From Arcicella rosea (GTDB lineage Bacteria > Bacteroidota > Bacteroidia > Cytophagales > Spirosomataceae), in the NCBI RefSeq assembly GCF_014204325.1, contig NZ_JACHKT010000023.1, forward strand, positions 1 through 64,000: a DNA stretch of 64,000 bases. The letters are read 5' to 3'. Under the pieces are notes generated by a model. It saw nothing but the letters and a program-made list of their open reading frames with translations. It did not search any database and had not been told where the DNA came from. This document shows, in pieces, positions 52,430-60,831 of the stretch. Made by a program: the position numbers and the translations under genes. The first letter of the stretch is position 1, and every line of letters begins with the position of its first letter.

Positions 52430-54013
52430 TTACTTCCAGCTACTTTTCAAATTCCAGACATTTAGCGTATTTACTTTGAAATTTTTCTCTGAAGTATTGA
52501 TTTTCATTTTTGTATAATCTTCATTCGGAAAGAAAATCTCTGTAACAACTGTTTCGCCATTATCCGCAAATAACTCGGCTGAAGATACGTCGAAATAAAT
52601 ATGTAACTTAACAATTTTGTCGGTAGATAATCTTGGTGCAAGATGGATTTTCTGAGCAAAAGTGTCAGAAAAGTCTATTTTCCCTGATTTCGTTCTATCG
52701 CTATAGAAAGTATTATTTTCACTATCGTAACCAATGATGTATTTTTCACCTTTGCTGTTTGATACTTCTACTTCAACTTTCCCTTTTTCTGGCTTTTCAA
52801 AAGATAATTCTAGTTCGGATAACGTTGGCTTAAAGTTTAGTTTGGGTGTAATGTCTAAAGAACCTGAAACGTTTAGGTTACTCAATTGTAAAGCTTTTTT
52901 AGCAGGATTTCTCAAAGCTTTAAGTTCCTTTACAGGATTAACGGATACTCTATATCCCTCATTAGTTGCTTTCAAGTTTAATACTCTTGGCAATGTAGCG
53001 GCACTTCTCCATACTCCAGTTGGAACAATGTTGGCATATTGCCAGTTGCTCATCCAACCGATTAAAATTCTTCTTCCATCGGCTTTTGGAATATCCGACC
53101 ACGTTACACCAGCGTAATTATCTTTACCATAATCTAACCAAAGTCCGTTTCCGTTTTTTACATAAGGTTTAAGGGCTTCGTCGAGAATAAATGTTTTTCC
53201 ATCAAAATCTCCGACAAAATATTGTGTTCCTGATCCACCATTTGGCCCGCCCGGATTAATATTTACGATTAAAACCCATTTGATGACATTACCATCTTTC
53301 AATGGAAACATATCTGCACATTCCCAAACACCACCGTGATTACCCCATTCTTTTCCAAAATTTCCTGTATTTTCCCAATCTTTCAAGTTTTTAGAAACCC
53401 AAAATTCATGATGATCTTGTACTGCAAGTGACATTACCCATTGCTTATGGGCTTCGTCCCAAATTACTTTTGGGTCTCTAAAATCACGTGTACCTGTATT
53501 TTTTACAACAGGATTTCCAGCATATTTTGTCCAAGTACGTCCTTTATCGTTACTGTAAGCAATCCCTTGATTTTCAAAATCACTTCTACCTGCCTTTTCA
53601 CCTTCCATGTTGTGATAAGTAAATATTGCGATTAAAGGAGGCTGGTTATTTTTACCAAATCCGCTGGTATTCTTCCAGTCCACCACGGCACTTCCTGAAA
53701 AAATATAGCCTAAACTATCAGGATAAAGTGCAATGGGTAGATTTTTCCAATGTGTTAAATTTTTACTAACGGCATGTCCCCAGTGCATTGGCCCCCAAAC
53801 GGTTTTGTCTGGATAATGTTGGTAGAATAAATGGTATTCTCCTTGATAAAAAAACATTCCATTGGGGTCATTCATCCAGCCTTTTGCAGGAGAAAAATGA
53901 AATTGTGGTCTATGAGGCTCTTGATACAATTTTGAAGTTTTATACTGCCCAAAGCTATCTGTTTTTAGAAGAAGTACTAAAGCAATGCAAAGCAGACTTA
54001 TAAATTTCGTCAT
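52430..54013 (-). CDS. GH32 fructan hydrolase (levanase/inulinase/invertase-like)
   Basis: About 527 aa with a signal peptide (MTKFISLLCIALVLLLKTDS), so secreted or periplasmic. The five-bladed propeller shows the nucleophile motif WMNDPNGMFFYQGEYHLFYQ, the RDP motif in TRDFRDPKVIWDEAH, and the acid/base WECADMFPL. A C-terminal beta-sandwich domain follows (about 385-527). Cleaves beta-fructosyl bonds; linkage preference (levan versus inulin) cannot be read here. A second ATG five codons in is the start I use. It leads the fructan locus and may have its own promoter. Confidence 0.92.
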   Translation of the reverse strand: MTKFISLLCIALVLLLKTDSFGQYKTSKLYQEPHRPQFHFSPAKGWMNDPNGMFFYQGEYHLFYQHYPDKTVWGPMHWGHAVSKNLTHWKNLPIALYPDSLGYIFSGSAVVDWKNTSGFGKNNQPPLIAIFTYHNMEGEKAGRSDFENQGIAYSNDKGRTWTKYAGNPVVKNTGTRDFRDPKVIWDEAHKQWVMSLAVQDHHEFWVSKNLKDWENTGNFGKEWGNHGGVWECADMFPLKDGNVIKWVLIVNINPGGPNGGSGTQYFVGDFDGKTFILDEALKPYVKNGNGLWLDYGKDNYAGVTWSDIPKADGRRILIGWMSNWQYANIVPTGVWRSAATLPRVLNLKATNEGYRVSVNPVKELKALRNPAKKALQLSNLNVSGSLDITPKLNFKPTLSELELSFEKPEKGKVEVEVSNSKGEKYIIGYDSENNTFYSDRTKSGKIDFSDTFAQKIHLAPRLSTDKIVKLHIYFDVSSAELFADNGETVVTEIFFPNEDYTKMKINTSEKNFKVNTLNVWNLKSSWK

Positions 54014-54142
54014 TTTGAGGTAAATCATTTTTTCATCATTTTAATAGTGAGTGAATGCCAAAGCTTGCCTTTGTGCTTTTCCATGGTTCAAAATTACTGG
54101 TAGATGATTTTTCAATGATGTACTAATCTTTCCAAAAACTTC

Positions 54143-54243
54143 AATTTTGATACAAGTGCTAAACATCTGTTTTATAGACAATTAAGCTTAAATTATAAAA
54201 TTAAATTATTAATTATGTTACCTAAATTCAAATAATGATACAT
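54143..54243 (-). promoter_or_regulatory. TTTGATACA-type motifs before GH32
   Basis: TTTGATACA at 54146-54154 and AATGATACA at 54235-54243, about 80 bp apart, resemble the repeat core before the symporter. They lie upstream of the GH32 start on the minus strand and suggest shared control by the hybrid regulator. Short motifs in AT-rich DNA, so weak. Confidence 0.35.
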
Positions 54244-54279
54244 ATAGGAAACTTTAGAAAATAAAAACGGAGCTTTTTG

Positions 54280-57200
54280 TTATGCAAGAGCTTTCGGTTG
54301 TACTTCATAAGGGAATTTCAAGGTAAATGATGTGCCTTTTCCTTCATGACTTTCAAAAGAAATATGTCCGCCTAAAATATTGGTAAACTCTTTAGTGATG
54401 GTCAGTCCTAGACCTGTTCCTTCAATATGCAATACATTATTTGCTCTAAAAAACAGTTCAAATAAATGTTCCTGATCTGCCCTCGGAATCCCAATGCCAT
54501 AATCGGTAATGATGAGTTTAAAAGTATCAGGCTCAAACACTAATTCTAAACTAGGGTTTTTAGCATTTGGGGAATATTTGAAAGCATTGTTCACCAAATT
54601 ACTGATGATATGATTCAGGAATGAAGTATTGGAAGTAATCAACCTATGTTTTTCTGGCAATATTAAATTTAAGCTTCTACCGTCTTTTCGGTCGATATAA
54701 TATTGATTATTTACCTGATGAATTAGCTGAATAATATCTATACTTTCAATACTATATTCTTCACGATTAACACTATTTTTTTCCAATAAGAGAATATCTC
54801 TTAACATTTCTGTAAGACGATTCGACTGAAACATTATTTTGTCTAAATGTACTGTAGCTTTTTCTTTCAGCGTTTCATTTTCAATCATTTTCACATAAAT
54901 ATCCAAAATATCAATACTACTTACGATAGTAGCAATGGGAGTTCTGAATTCATGAGAAGCAAGTGCTGTGAAACGATTTTTTATGATGTTCATTTCTCGC
55001 TCTTTTTCCAAAGAAAGTTCTAGTGCTTTCAATTGTCTTTGAGCTTCTTCTGCCAACTTTTTTTCTGTAACGTCTCTTTCGATAGAAATCCAATGAGTGA
55101 ACCAGCCTGTTTCATCTGCAACAGGAATTACTGTGAAATTTATCCAAAATTCCTCTCCATTTTTTTTATAATTGATGGTGGTGATTTCACAAATTTCCCA
55201 ATTACGCAAGGCTCTGCCAAGTCGAGCTAATTCTGCTCTATCAGATTTAGGCCCTTGTAAAATTCTTGGTGTTTTTCCGATTATTTCTTCGGAAGTATAG
55301 CCAGTCATGCTGGTAAAAGCTTCGTTTACATATAAAATTCTTGGCCCGGGTTCATCAAAAGGTTCTGCTTCGGTAATCAATACCGCATCATTTGTATTAA
55401 CCACCACAGATTCTAACAATTTCAATTGGCGTTCTCTCTCTTTTTGTAAAGTAATATCCTGAATCGCACCTACCATTCTAATGCCCTTTCCTTGCTCGTT
55501 TCTGATGAGGAAACCTTTATCAATTACATGAGCGTATTTTCCATCAGCTTTTTGGAAACGATATTCGTCATACCAATTATTACCTGTTCCCTCAATAGAA
55601 AGGTTGATACTTTTAATGACTCTCTCTTTATCATCAGGATGAAGGTAGCAAGCCCAAGATTCAAAAATAGTAGTAGGAGGTTCGTGTCTGTGTCCAAACA
55701 TATTAAAATAACCTTCTCCCCAAAGAATCGTATTATTTTCTAAGTCCAAATCCCATATAGCATCTGAAGTTGCCTTAGAAGCAAATTGGTATCTTTCATT
55801 ACTTGCAACCACAGATTTTTGAGCTTCCACTATGTCTGTAACATCTACTACTGTTGAAATCATCAAGTTTTGCTCGTAAATCGGAATATTCTTAGCATTT
55901 ACAATGCGTTTTTTACCTGTTTTAGTAGTAATGGTTATTCCTTCCCAACTCATTCTACGTTCATCTCCACTTAAAATATCCGCCATAATGCGTTCGCTTA
56001 TTTCTTTTCGATAAGCTTCATCAGGGTATATTTTATCAAAAAAAGTAGTGACGTCTAAAATATCTTCATTTGTCCAGCCATAAATTTCACTAAATTTTTT
56101 GTTCATCAAAGTGGCTGTTCCTTCGTTTATTTTATTCACTGAGATACCTATCGGTAAATTCTCTAGAGCAGTTTCAATAAAATCATTCCGTTCTTTTAGC
56201 ACAATCTGACTGTTTTTTTGCTCAGTAACATCTTGAACGGTTCCTTCTAAAAAAAATGACTGCTCATTTTCATCATAAATTAGTTTTCCGATTTCATGAA
56301 TCCATTTAAATGAACCATCTGGTAAAATAATGCGAAATTCTATATCAATGTCTTTTCCGCCTTCAAACGAAATGGCGTGTTGCATGATGTAATTTTCTCT
56401 GTCTTTCTCTTGTAAAGTAAGTAAGAATGATTCATAGTCAAGATTAAATGATTGTTTTGAAAGTCCCCAAATAACATATACTTCATCCGACCAATACAAG
56501 TTTTTTTCTTGAATATTTACTTGCCAATAACCTAATTTGGCAATATTGGTGGCTGTACGTAATTTTATTTCATTATCTCTTAATTCTTGTAAAACTTTTT
56601 CTTTTTCAGTAACGTCATTTATTTGGACTAACACTACTCGTCTTCCTTGATAGTCCATCAAGTGTCCAAGTCCTTCTATTTTAATGATTTCTCCATTTTT
56701 CTTTTGATGGATTCGTAATTTTTTATGTAGTTTCTCGTAATTTTCTTCACTATGAGCTAGTTCAAATACCTCAGGAATTTCTGATTTTGGTCTTAAATCT
56801 AAGATGGAAAGTCTCAAAAATTCTTCCCGAGTATAGCCATATTTATTGTGTGCTACTTCGTTACAATCTACAATTTCTAGGGTTTTAAAATCCCAAATAA
56901 ACATCGGAGCGGGATTGTTCTCGAAAAGATATTTATATTGTTCTACTGATTTAGTTAAGGCTAATTCATTATTTTTTTTCTCGGTAGCGTCTTTAGCAAC
57001 ACAGTAATAGCGTTCGTCAACTTCATCCCAAGTACTCGACCAAGTGATTGGCACTTCCTTTCCTTCTTTATGAATATATCTATTCTGAAAATTGGTTGTT
57101 CCAATTCCACTTTTTATTTGGTTTTCTCTAGCAATGGTTATTCTACGATCATCTGGGAGTACATAATTGATAAACTTTTTACCAATTAATTCTTCTGGTT

Positions 57201-58116
57201 TGTAACCCAAAATTTTATACGAAGCTTCACTTACTTGTACGAATCGTCCTTCTATATCAATAGTACAAATCATATCCAAAGACGATTGCATGATTTTATG
57301 AAGCTCTTCTTTGGTTTTTTGTAATGAAATGTGTTGAAGTTTTTCGGCTGTAACGTCTTGAAAAACACCGAATATTTTTATGGGATTTCCCTCATCATCA
57401 TTAATGGTAATTGCCCTAGAAATAATGTGTTTGATATGCTGATCTTTGGTGACAAACCTTTTCTCAATTTTATATTCCTTTCCTGTTTTCAGCGTATTTT
57501 CTAAGGCTTCAATAGCCATTGCTCTGTCGTCAGGATGAATAACGGAAAGTCCTTTTTCAAAATCTACTTCAAATGCGTTAGGCTCGTATCCACAAATTCT
57601 ATAGACACCATCCGACCATTGAACTCGGTTTGTTTTTAAATCATATTCCCAAGTACCAAACTCAGAAATTATCTCGGCTTGTTTAAGAAGTTCATCGTTC
57701 TTAGCAATGCTATCATTAACTTTTTCTAATTGGTTTTTAAGTAAAACTTGTTCATTAACATTCACTAGCGACTGCATAATAATACTTATCTGCCCATCAA
57801 CTACTATAGGTGTATGTGTTACTTCCCAATATTGTGCCTCATCTGGAAGTATTCCAAAAGCTAAAACAGGAATTACTTGTAGCGTTTTTTCCTGAATTAC
57901 TTTTTCTAATGAAAAACGAAGTGCTGTCTGTGAATCTGGTAATATTGATGCAATTTCAAAAAAACTTTTTCCAATTAAATCAACATTATCTAAAGCACAA
58001 ATTTTTAAATAAGCGTCGTTGATGTCGATGATTTTAAAGTCTTCTTCATCCTGTGATAATAATAAGCAAGGCGAAGGAAGTACTTTAAAAACTTTGTTTG
58101 GAAATGCTGGATTCAT
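54280..58116 (-). CDS. Large multi-PAS sensor histidine kinase
   Basis: 1278 aa without a membrane segment, so cytoplasmic. It has at least seven PAS or PAS-PAC units from residue ~15 to ~1030, recognisable by repeated WxxxVxxI-xGYxxxExxG and PDDR-like stretches with PAC tails. Then a dimerisation/phosphoacceptor domain with ASHEFRTPIATI (H box) and an HATPase with N-box HIISNLVNNAFKYSPN and G-box GIGIPRADQEHLFELF...GTGLGLTITKEF. No receiver or DNA-binding output, so it must signal to a separate regulator. None is adjacent. It may sense redox, light or small ligands, but the signal is unknown. Confidence 0.88.
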   Translation of the reverse strand: MNPAFPNKVFKVLPSPCLLLSQDEEDFKIIDINDAYLKICALDNVDLIGKSFFEIASILPDSQTALRFSLEKVIQEKTLQVIPVLAFGILPDEAQYWEVTHTPIVVDGQISIIMQSLVNVNEQVLLKNQLEKVNDSIAKNDELLKQAEIISEFGTWEYDLKTNRVQWSDGVYRICGYEPNAFEVDFEKGLSVIHPDDRAMAIEALENTLKTGKEYKIEKRFVTKDQHIKHIISRAITINDDEGNPIKIFGVFQDVTAEKLQHISLQKTKEELHKIMQSSLDMICTIDIEGRFVQVSEASYKILGYKPEELIGKKFINYVLPDDRRITIARENQIKSGIGTTNFQNRYIHKEGKEVPITWSSTWDEVDERYYCVAKDATEKKNNELALTKSVEQYKYLFENNPAPMFIWDFKTLEIVDCNEVAHNKYGYTREEFLRLSILDLRPKSEIPEVFELAHSEENYEKLHKKLRIHQKKNGEIIKIEGLGHLMDYQGRRVVLVQINDVTEKEKVLQELRDNEIKLRTATNIAKLGYWQVNIQEKNLYWSDEVYVIWGLSKQSFNLDYESFLLTLQEKDRENYIMQHAISFEGGKDIDIEFRIILPDGSFKWIHEIGKLIYDENEQSFFLEGTVQDVTEQKNSQIVLKERNDFIETALENLPIGISVNKINEGTATLMNKKFSEIYGWTNEDILDVTTFFDKIYPDEAYRKEISERIMADILSGDERRMSWEGITITTKTGKKRIVNAKNIPIYEQNLMISTVVDVTDIVEAQKSVVASNERYQFASKATSDAIWDLDLENNTILWGEGYFNMFGHRHEPPTTIFESWACYLHPDDKERVIKSINLSIEGTGNNWYDEYRFQKADGKYAHVIDKGFLIRNEQGKGIRMVGAIQDITLQKERERQLKLLESVVVNTNDAVLITEAEPFDEPGPRILYVNEAFTSMTGYTSEEIIGKTPRILQGPKSDRAELARLGRALRNWEICEITTINYKKNGEEFWINFTVIPVADETGWFTHWISIERDVTEKKLAEEAQRQLKALELSLEKEREMNIIKNRFTALASHEFRTPIATIVSSIDILDIYVKMIENETLKEKATVHLDKIMFQSNRLTEMLRDILLLEKNSVNREEYSIESIDIIQLIHQVNNQYYIDRKDGRSLNLILPEKHRLITSNTSFLNHIISNLVNNAFKYSPNAKNPSLELVFEPDTFKLIITDYGIGIPRADQEHLFELFFRANNVLHIEGTGLGLTITKEFTNILGGHISFESHEGKGTSFTLKFPYEVQPKALA

Positions 58117-58802
58117 GTTGATGAAATGTTAAATAATCTAATAAGCTTCTGGGTTTTTCTTTAGAGAGATACCACCAATTTTAGCCCACTTAATGAGGAT
58201 TTCTACTTTAAAGTACTTTACATCCAAATGTACGTGATTGTTTTGTAAAATCTTAATAGAAGAAATGCCTAAGATTGATTTCCCTCAATAAGGTATTTCA
58301 AGGGAAATTACAGAAACAAATCTTTATTGAATTAAATATATAATTGAAATTATCTATACCAGCTTTGAATTTGGAAAAGAAGAGTACATAGAAGATAGAA
58401 AAACACTCAGCAACAGCGAATTCCATAGCAGAATTGTCTTTAAAAATATTCTATTCTTTCCCAAAATTCAAAGATGATTTGCAGTATCGACAGTATTTTG
58501 TAATTTTGTCTATAGTTTTTATAGATTTTATATACTTACAGATGTCATCAAATAAAAACTACAGGTTTAATTTTTAATATTTTTTAGCTATTTTTTGTCA
58601 ATCAAAAGCAATGAGCTTGCGAAAAAATTTATAATTTGACTTTTTTTTGTTTTTTTATTAAAAATCAGTTTCAATTATACATTTTCCGAGAAAAATATCA
58701 ATCCTAAATAAGATGTTTGTAGTTTTATGATTCAGATTGAAAATCCTTATATTTTTTGTAAATTCATGGAATCAAGCTTGAAAAAACCATAACCCTAAAG
58801 CA
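58117..58802. other. AT-rich intergenic region between divergent genes
   Basis: About 686 bp with no gene. It holds an 8-bp inverted repeat ATTTCCCT (58278-58285) / AGGGAAAT (58301-58308) with a 15-nt loop, and otherwise AT-rich sequence in which I can point to no convincing promoter. It should contain the promoters of both the PAS kinase and the ECF sigma gene. Confidence 0.6.
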
Positions 58803-59393
58803 ATAAATAAAACGATATTACATACTGACCAAGAATTATTTGCTTTGATACAGCAAGGTGATACTTTAGCTTTTGATGAAATTTATGAAAAGTATTGGGC
58901 TAAATTATATGCTTTTGCCTACAATCGTTTGCGTGAAAAAGAAGCTTGCGAAGAAATCATCCAAGATATTTTTGTTTCACTTTGGTCGAATCGTGAAAAT
59001 CTTCAAATTACCAGTTCCCTTTCTGGCTATCTTTTCCAAGCAGTAAAGTACCAAATGTTGAATTTTATGAAATCAACACAAGTACGAAACAGCTATATTG
59101 ATAGTTTTAATCATTTCAGAGATGCCCTTTTTGATGATTCTACCAACGAACAAATGGCATTGAATGATTTGAAAATGATGCTAGAAAAAAGCATAGAAGA
59201 GCTTCCAGAAAAATGTCAAGAAGTATTTCGGCTTAGTAGAATTCATCATTTAAGTATCCAAGAAATTGCACTTCAATTAAACATTTCTCATAAAACTGTC
59301 GAAAATCATCTTACAAAAGCCCTTAAACATCTTCGTAGTTCCTTAGGCGATTTTCTAGTTTTCAGCATCTTTTTTGAATTTTTTATCCACTAA
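58803..59393 (+). CDS. ECF sigma factor, start codon probably ATA
   Basis: About 196 aa if translation begins at ATA (58803), giving INKTILHTDQELFALIQQGD at the N-terminus, the usual beginning of these sigma factors. The only standard start in frame is a TTG at 58845 (182 aa), which would remove the first conserved helix of region 2. Region 2 continues with AFDEIYEKYWAKLYAFAYNR, region 4 with SIEELPEKCQEVFRLSRIHH and LSIQEIALQLNISHKTVENH. FecR-type anti-sigma and SusC genes follow, so it should activate that SusC gene. Either ATA functions, the start was mutated, or the sequence has an error. Confidence 0.85.
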   Translation: MNKTILHTDQELFALIQQGDTLAFDEIYEKYWAKLYAFAYNRLREKEACEEIIQDIFVSLWSNRENLQITSSLSGYLFQAVKYQMLNFMKSTQVRNSYIDSFNHFRDALFDDSTNEQMALNDLKMMLEKSIEELPEKCQEVFRLSRIHHLSIQEIALQLNISHKTVENHLTKALKHLRSSLGDFLVFSIFFEFFIH

Positions 59394-59571
59394 AAAACCT
59401 GTTTTTTTAGCTGTATGATGCTTATTAAAAAAAAAGGTTAAATATTTTCATTTTGAAATAGGTGTATTTCTCCTTTGTATTTACTTCACTATAAGAGGAT
59501 ACATAAAATAATATTTGGGCATTTGTGAATCTTCCAAAATATTATTTTATCTACTCATTTTTAAAACAGCA

Positions 59572-60540
59572 ATGAAAGATTCAAAACTTATAGTACTTAT
59601 TGACAAGTACCAACAAGGCAACTGTACGCCAGCAGAAAAATTAATCGTTGAAGAATGGATGAATTCTTTAGCGGTTGAAAAAAACGCCTTTGAGAAAATA
59701 AATGAAGAAGAAAAATTGGCAATCAAACAAAAAATGTTTGCCAAAATTAAGGAAGAAATTAAGCCCTTACCCAAAGAAACGGTAAAGCTTTTTAATTGGG
59801 CTGCTTATGTTAAAATAGCAGCCGTTTTAGTTGTTTTTATTGGTTTGGCATTTTCATTGGTGCTTGCTTATGATGTTTTCGATTGGAAAAATGAAACATT
59901 ACAGGCTTCGTCGGAAGGACAAACCAAAAAAGTAATGCTTCCCGACGGCAGTATTATTTGGTTGAAAGGAAAAAGTACGCTGACTTATCCAGAACATTTT
60001 GACCAAGCTACTCGTGAAGTAAGTTTAAGCGGTGAAGCACTGTTTGAAGTAGCTAAAGATGCACAGCATCCTTTCATCGTTCATTCAGGGAATATGGATA
60101 CCCGTGTATTGGGAACAAGTTTTAACATCAGACCCATCGGTAAGCATATCGAAGTCGTAGTTTTTACAGGGAAAGTAACGGTTTCATTACCTAACACGAA
60201 CAAGCAACTGTTGATACTGCCCTCAGAAAAAGCCATTTGTATGCCTGCTGAAAAAGAAATTAAAGCACAAACAAATGTTCAAAAAGAAGAATATTTGGCA
60301 AATACGGAATACAACATGAATTTTGAAGATGCCCAAATGAGTGAAATCATCAAGAAAATTGAGGCAAAATTTGATGTGAAAGTAAAACTGACAGATAATA
60401 CTGTAGCCAATTGTTTGATTACTGCAGATTTTACAGATCAGTCTTTAATAAAAACCTTTGAAGTACTTTGCCAAACGTTGAATGGCACTTTTGAGGTCGA
60501 AAATAACAGCGTGTGGCTGAGAGCAGAAGGATGTAAGTAG
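59572..60540 (+). CDS. FecR-family anti-sigma factor
   Basis: About 322 aa from the internal ATG (MKDSKLIVLIDKYQQGNC). Cytoplasmic helical N-terminus, one membrane helix (about 78-100, IAAVLVVFIGLAFSLVLAY), then the periplasmic FecR domain (about 110-315): KVMLPDGSIIWLKGKSTLTY, VSLSGEALFEVAKDAQHPFIVHSG, VLGTSFNI. The end, with TADFTDQSLIKTFEVLCQTL, is the DUF4974 part that contacts the STN domain of the SusC-like transducer. It would hold the ECF sigma until the SusC receives substrate. Confidence 0.92.
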   Translation: MKDSKLIVLIDKYQQGNCTPAEKLIVEEWMNSLAVEKNAFEKINEEEKLAIKQKMFAKIKEEIKPLPKETVKLFNWAAYVKIAAVLVVFIGLAFSLVLAYDVFDWKNETLQASSEGQTKKVMLPDGSIIWLKGKSTLTYPEHFDQATREVSLSGEALFEVAKDAQHPFIVHSGNMDTRVLGTSFNIRPIGKHIEVVVFTGKVTVSLPNTNKQLLILPSEKAICMPAEKEIKAQTNVQKEEYLANTEYNMNFEDAQMSEIIKKIEAKFDVKVKLTDNTVANCLITADFTDQSLIKTFEVLCQTLNGTFEVENNSVWLRAEGCK

Positions 60541-60706
60541 AGAGATGAGTTTTGAATTATGAGTTATGAATGAATAGATTTTATCACTTGAATAAATTAT
60601 TCAATGCCTAAAGCTTACCGCCCAAAGCCTAAAGCAATAAAACCAAACTAAATTATCAACAAACCCCAATATAATCCTTAATGACCGAAAAAAAATCGTA
60701 AAAAAA

Positions 60707-60773
60707 GGCAAGAGTGTTCCCAGCACTCCTGCCTTGGCTAACTCCATTTCATAACACCGTTTGGAGAACGGTG
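60707..60773 (+). promoter_or_regulatory. Two hairpins in the SusC leader
   Basis: Hairpin 1: GGCAAGAGTG (60707-60716) with CACTCCTGCC (60724-60733), one mismatch. Hairpin 2: CACCGTT (60755-60761) with AACGGTG (60767-60773), perfect, 5-nt loop. Both lie between FecR and the SusC start. They may be a terminator plus leader structure, or a regulatory 5'UTR. Confidence 0.6.
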
Positions 60774-60831
60774 ATGAGAAACTATTGTCTTATTCCTCCA
60801 TTTCAACAAAGAATAAAAACCAACCAAAGGT

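Noticed and set aside
58278-58308. ATTTCCCT/AGGGAAAT inverted repeat as an operator or terminator
   Set aside because: Eight-bp arms in a long AT-rich gap are not compelling; no partner copy found.
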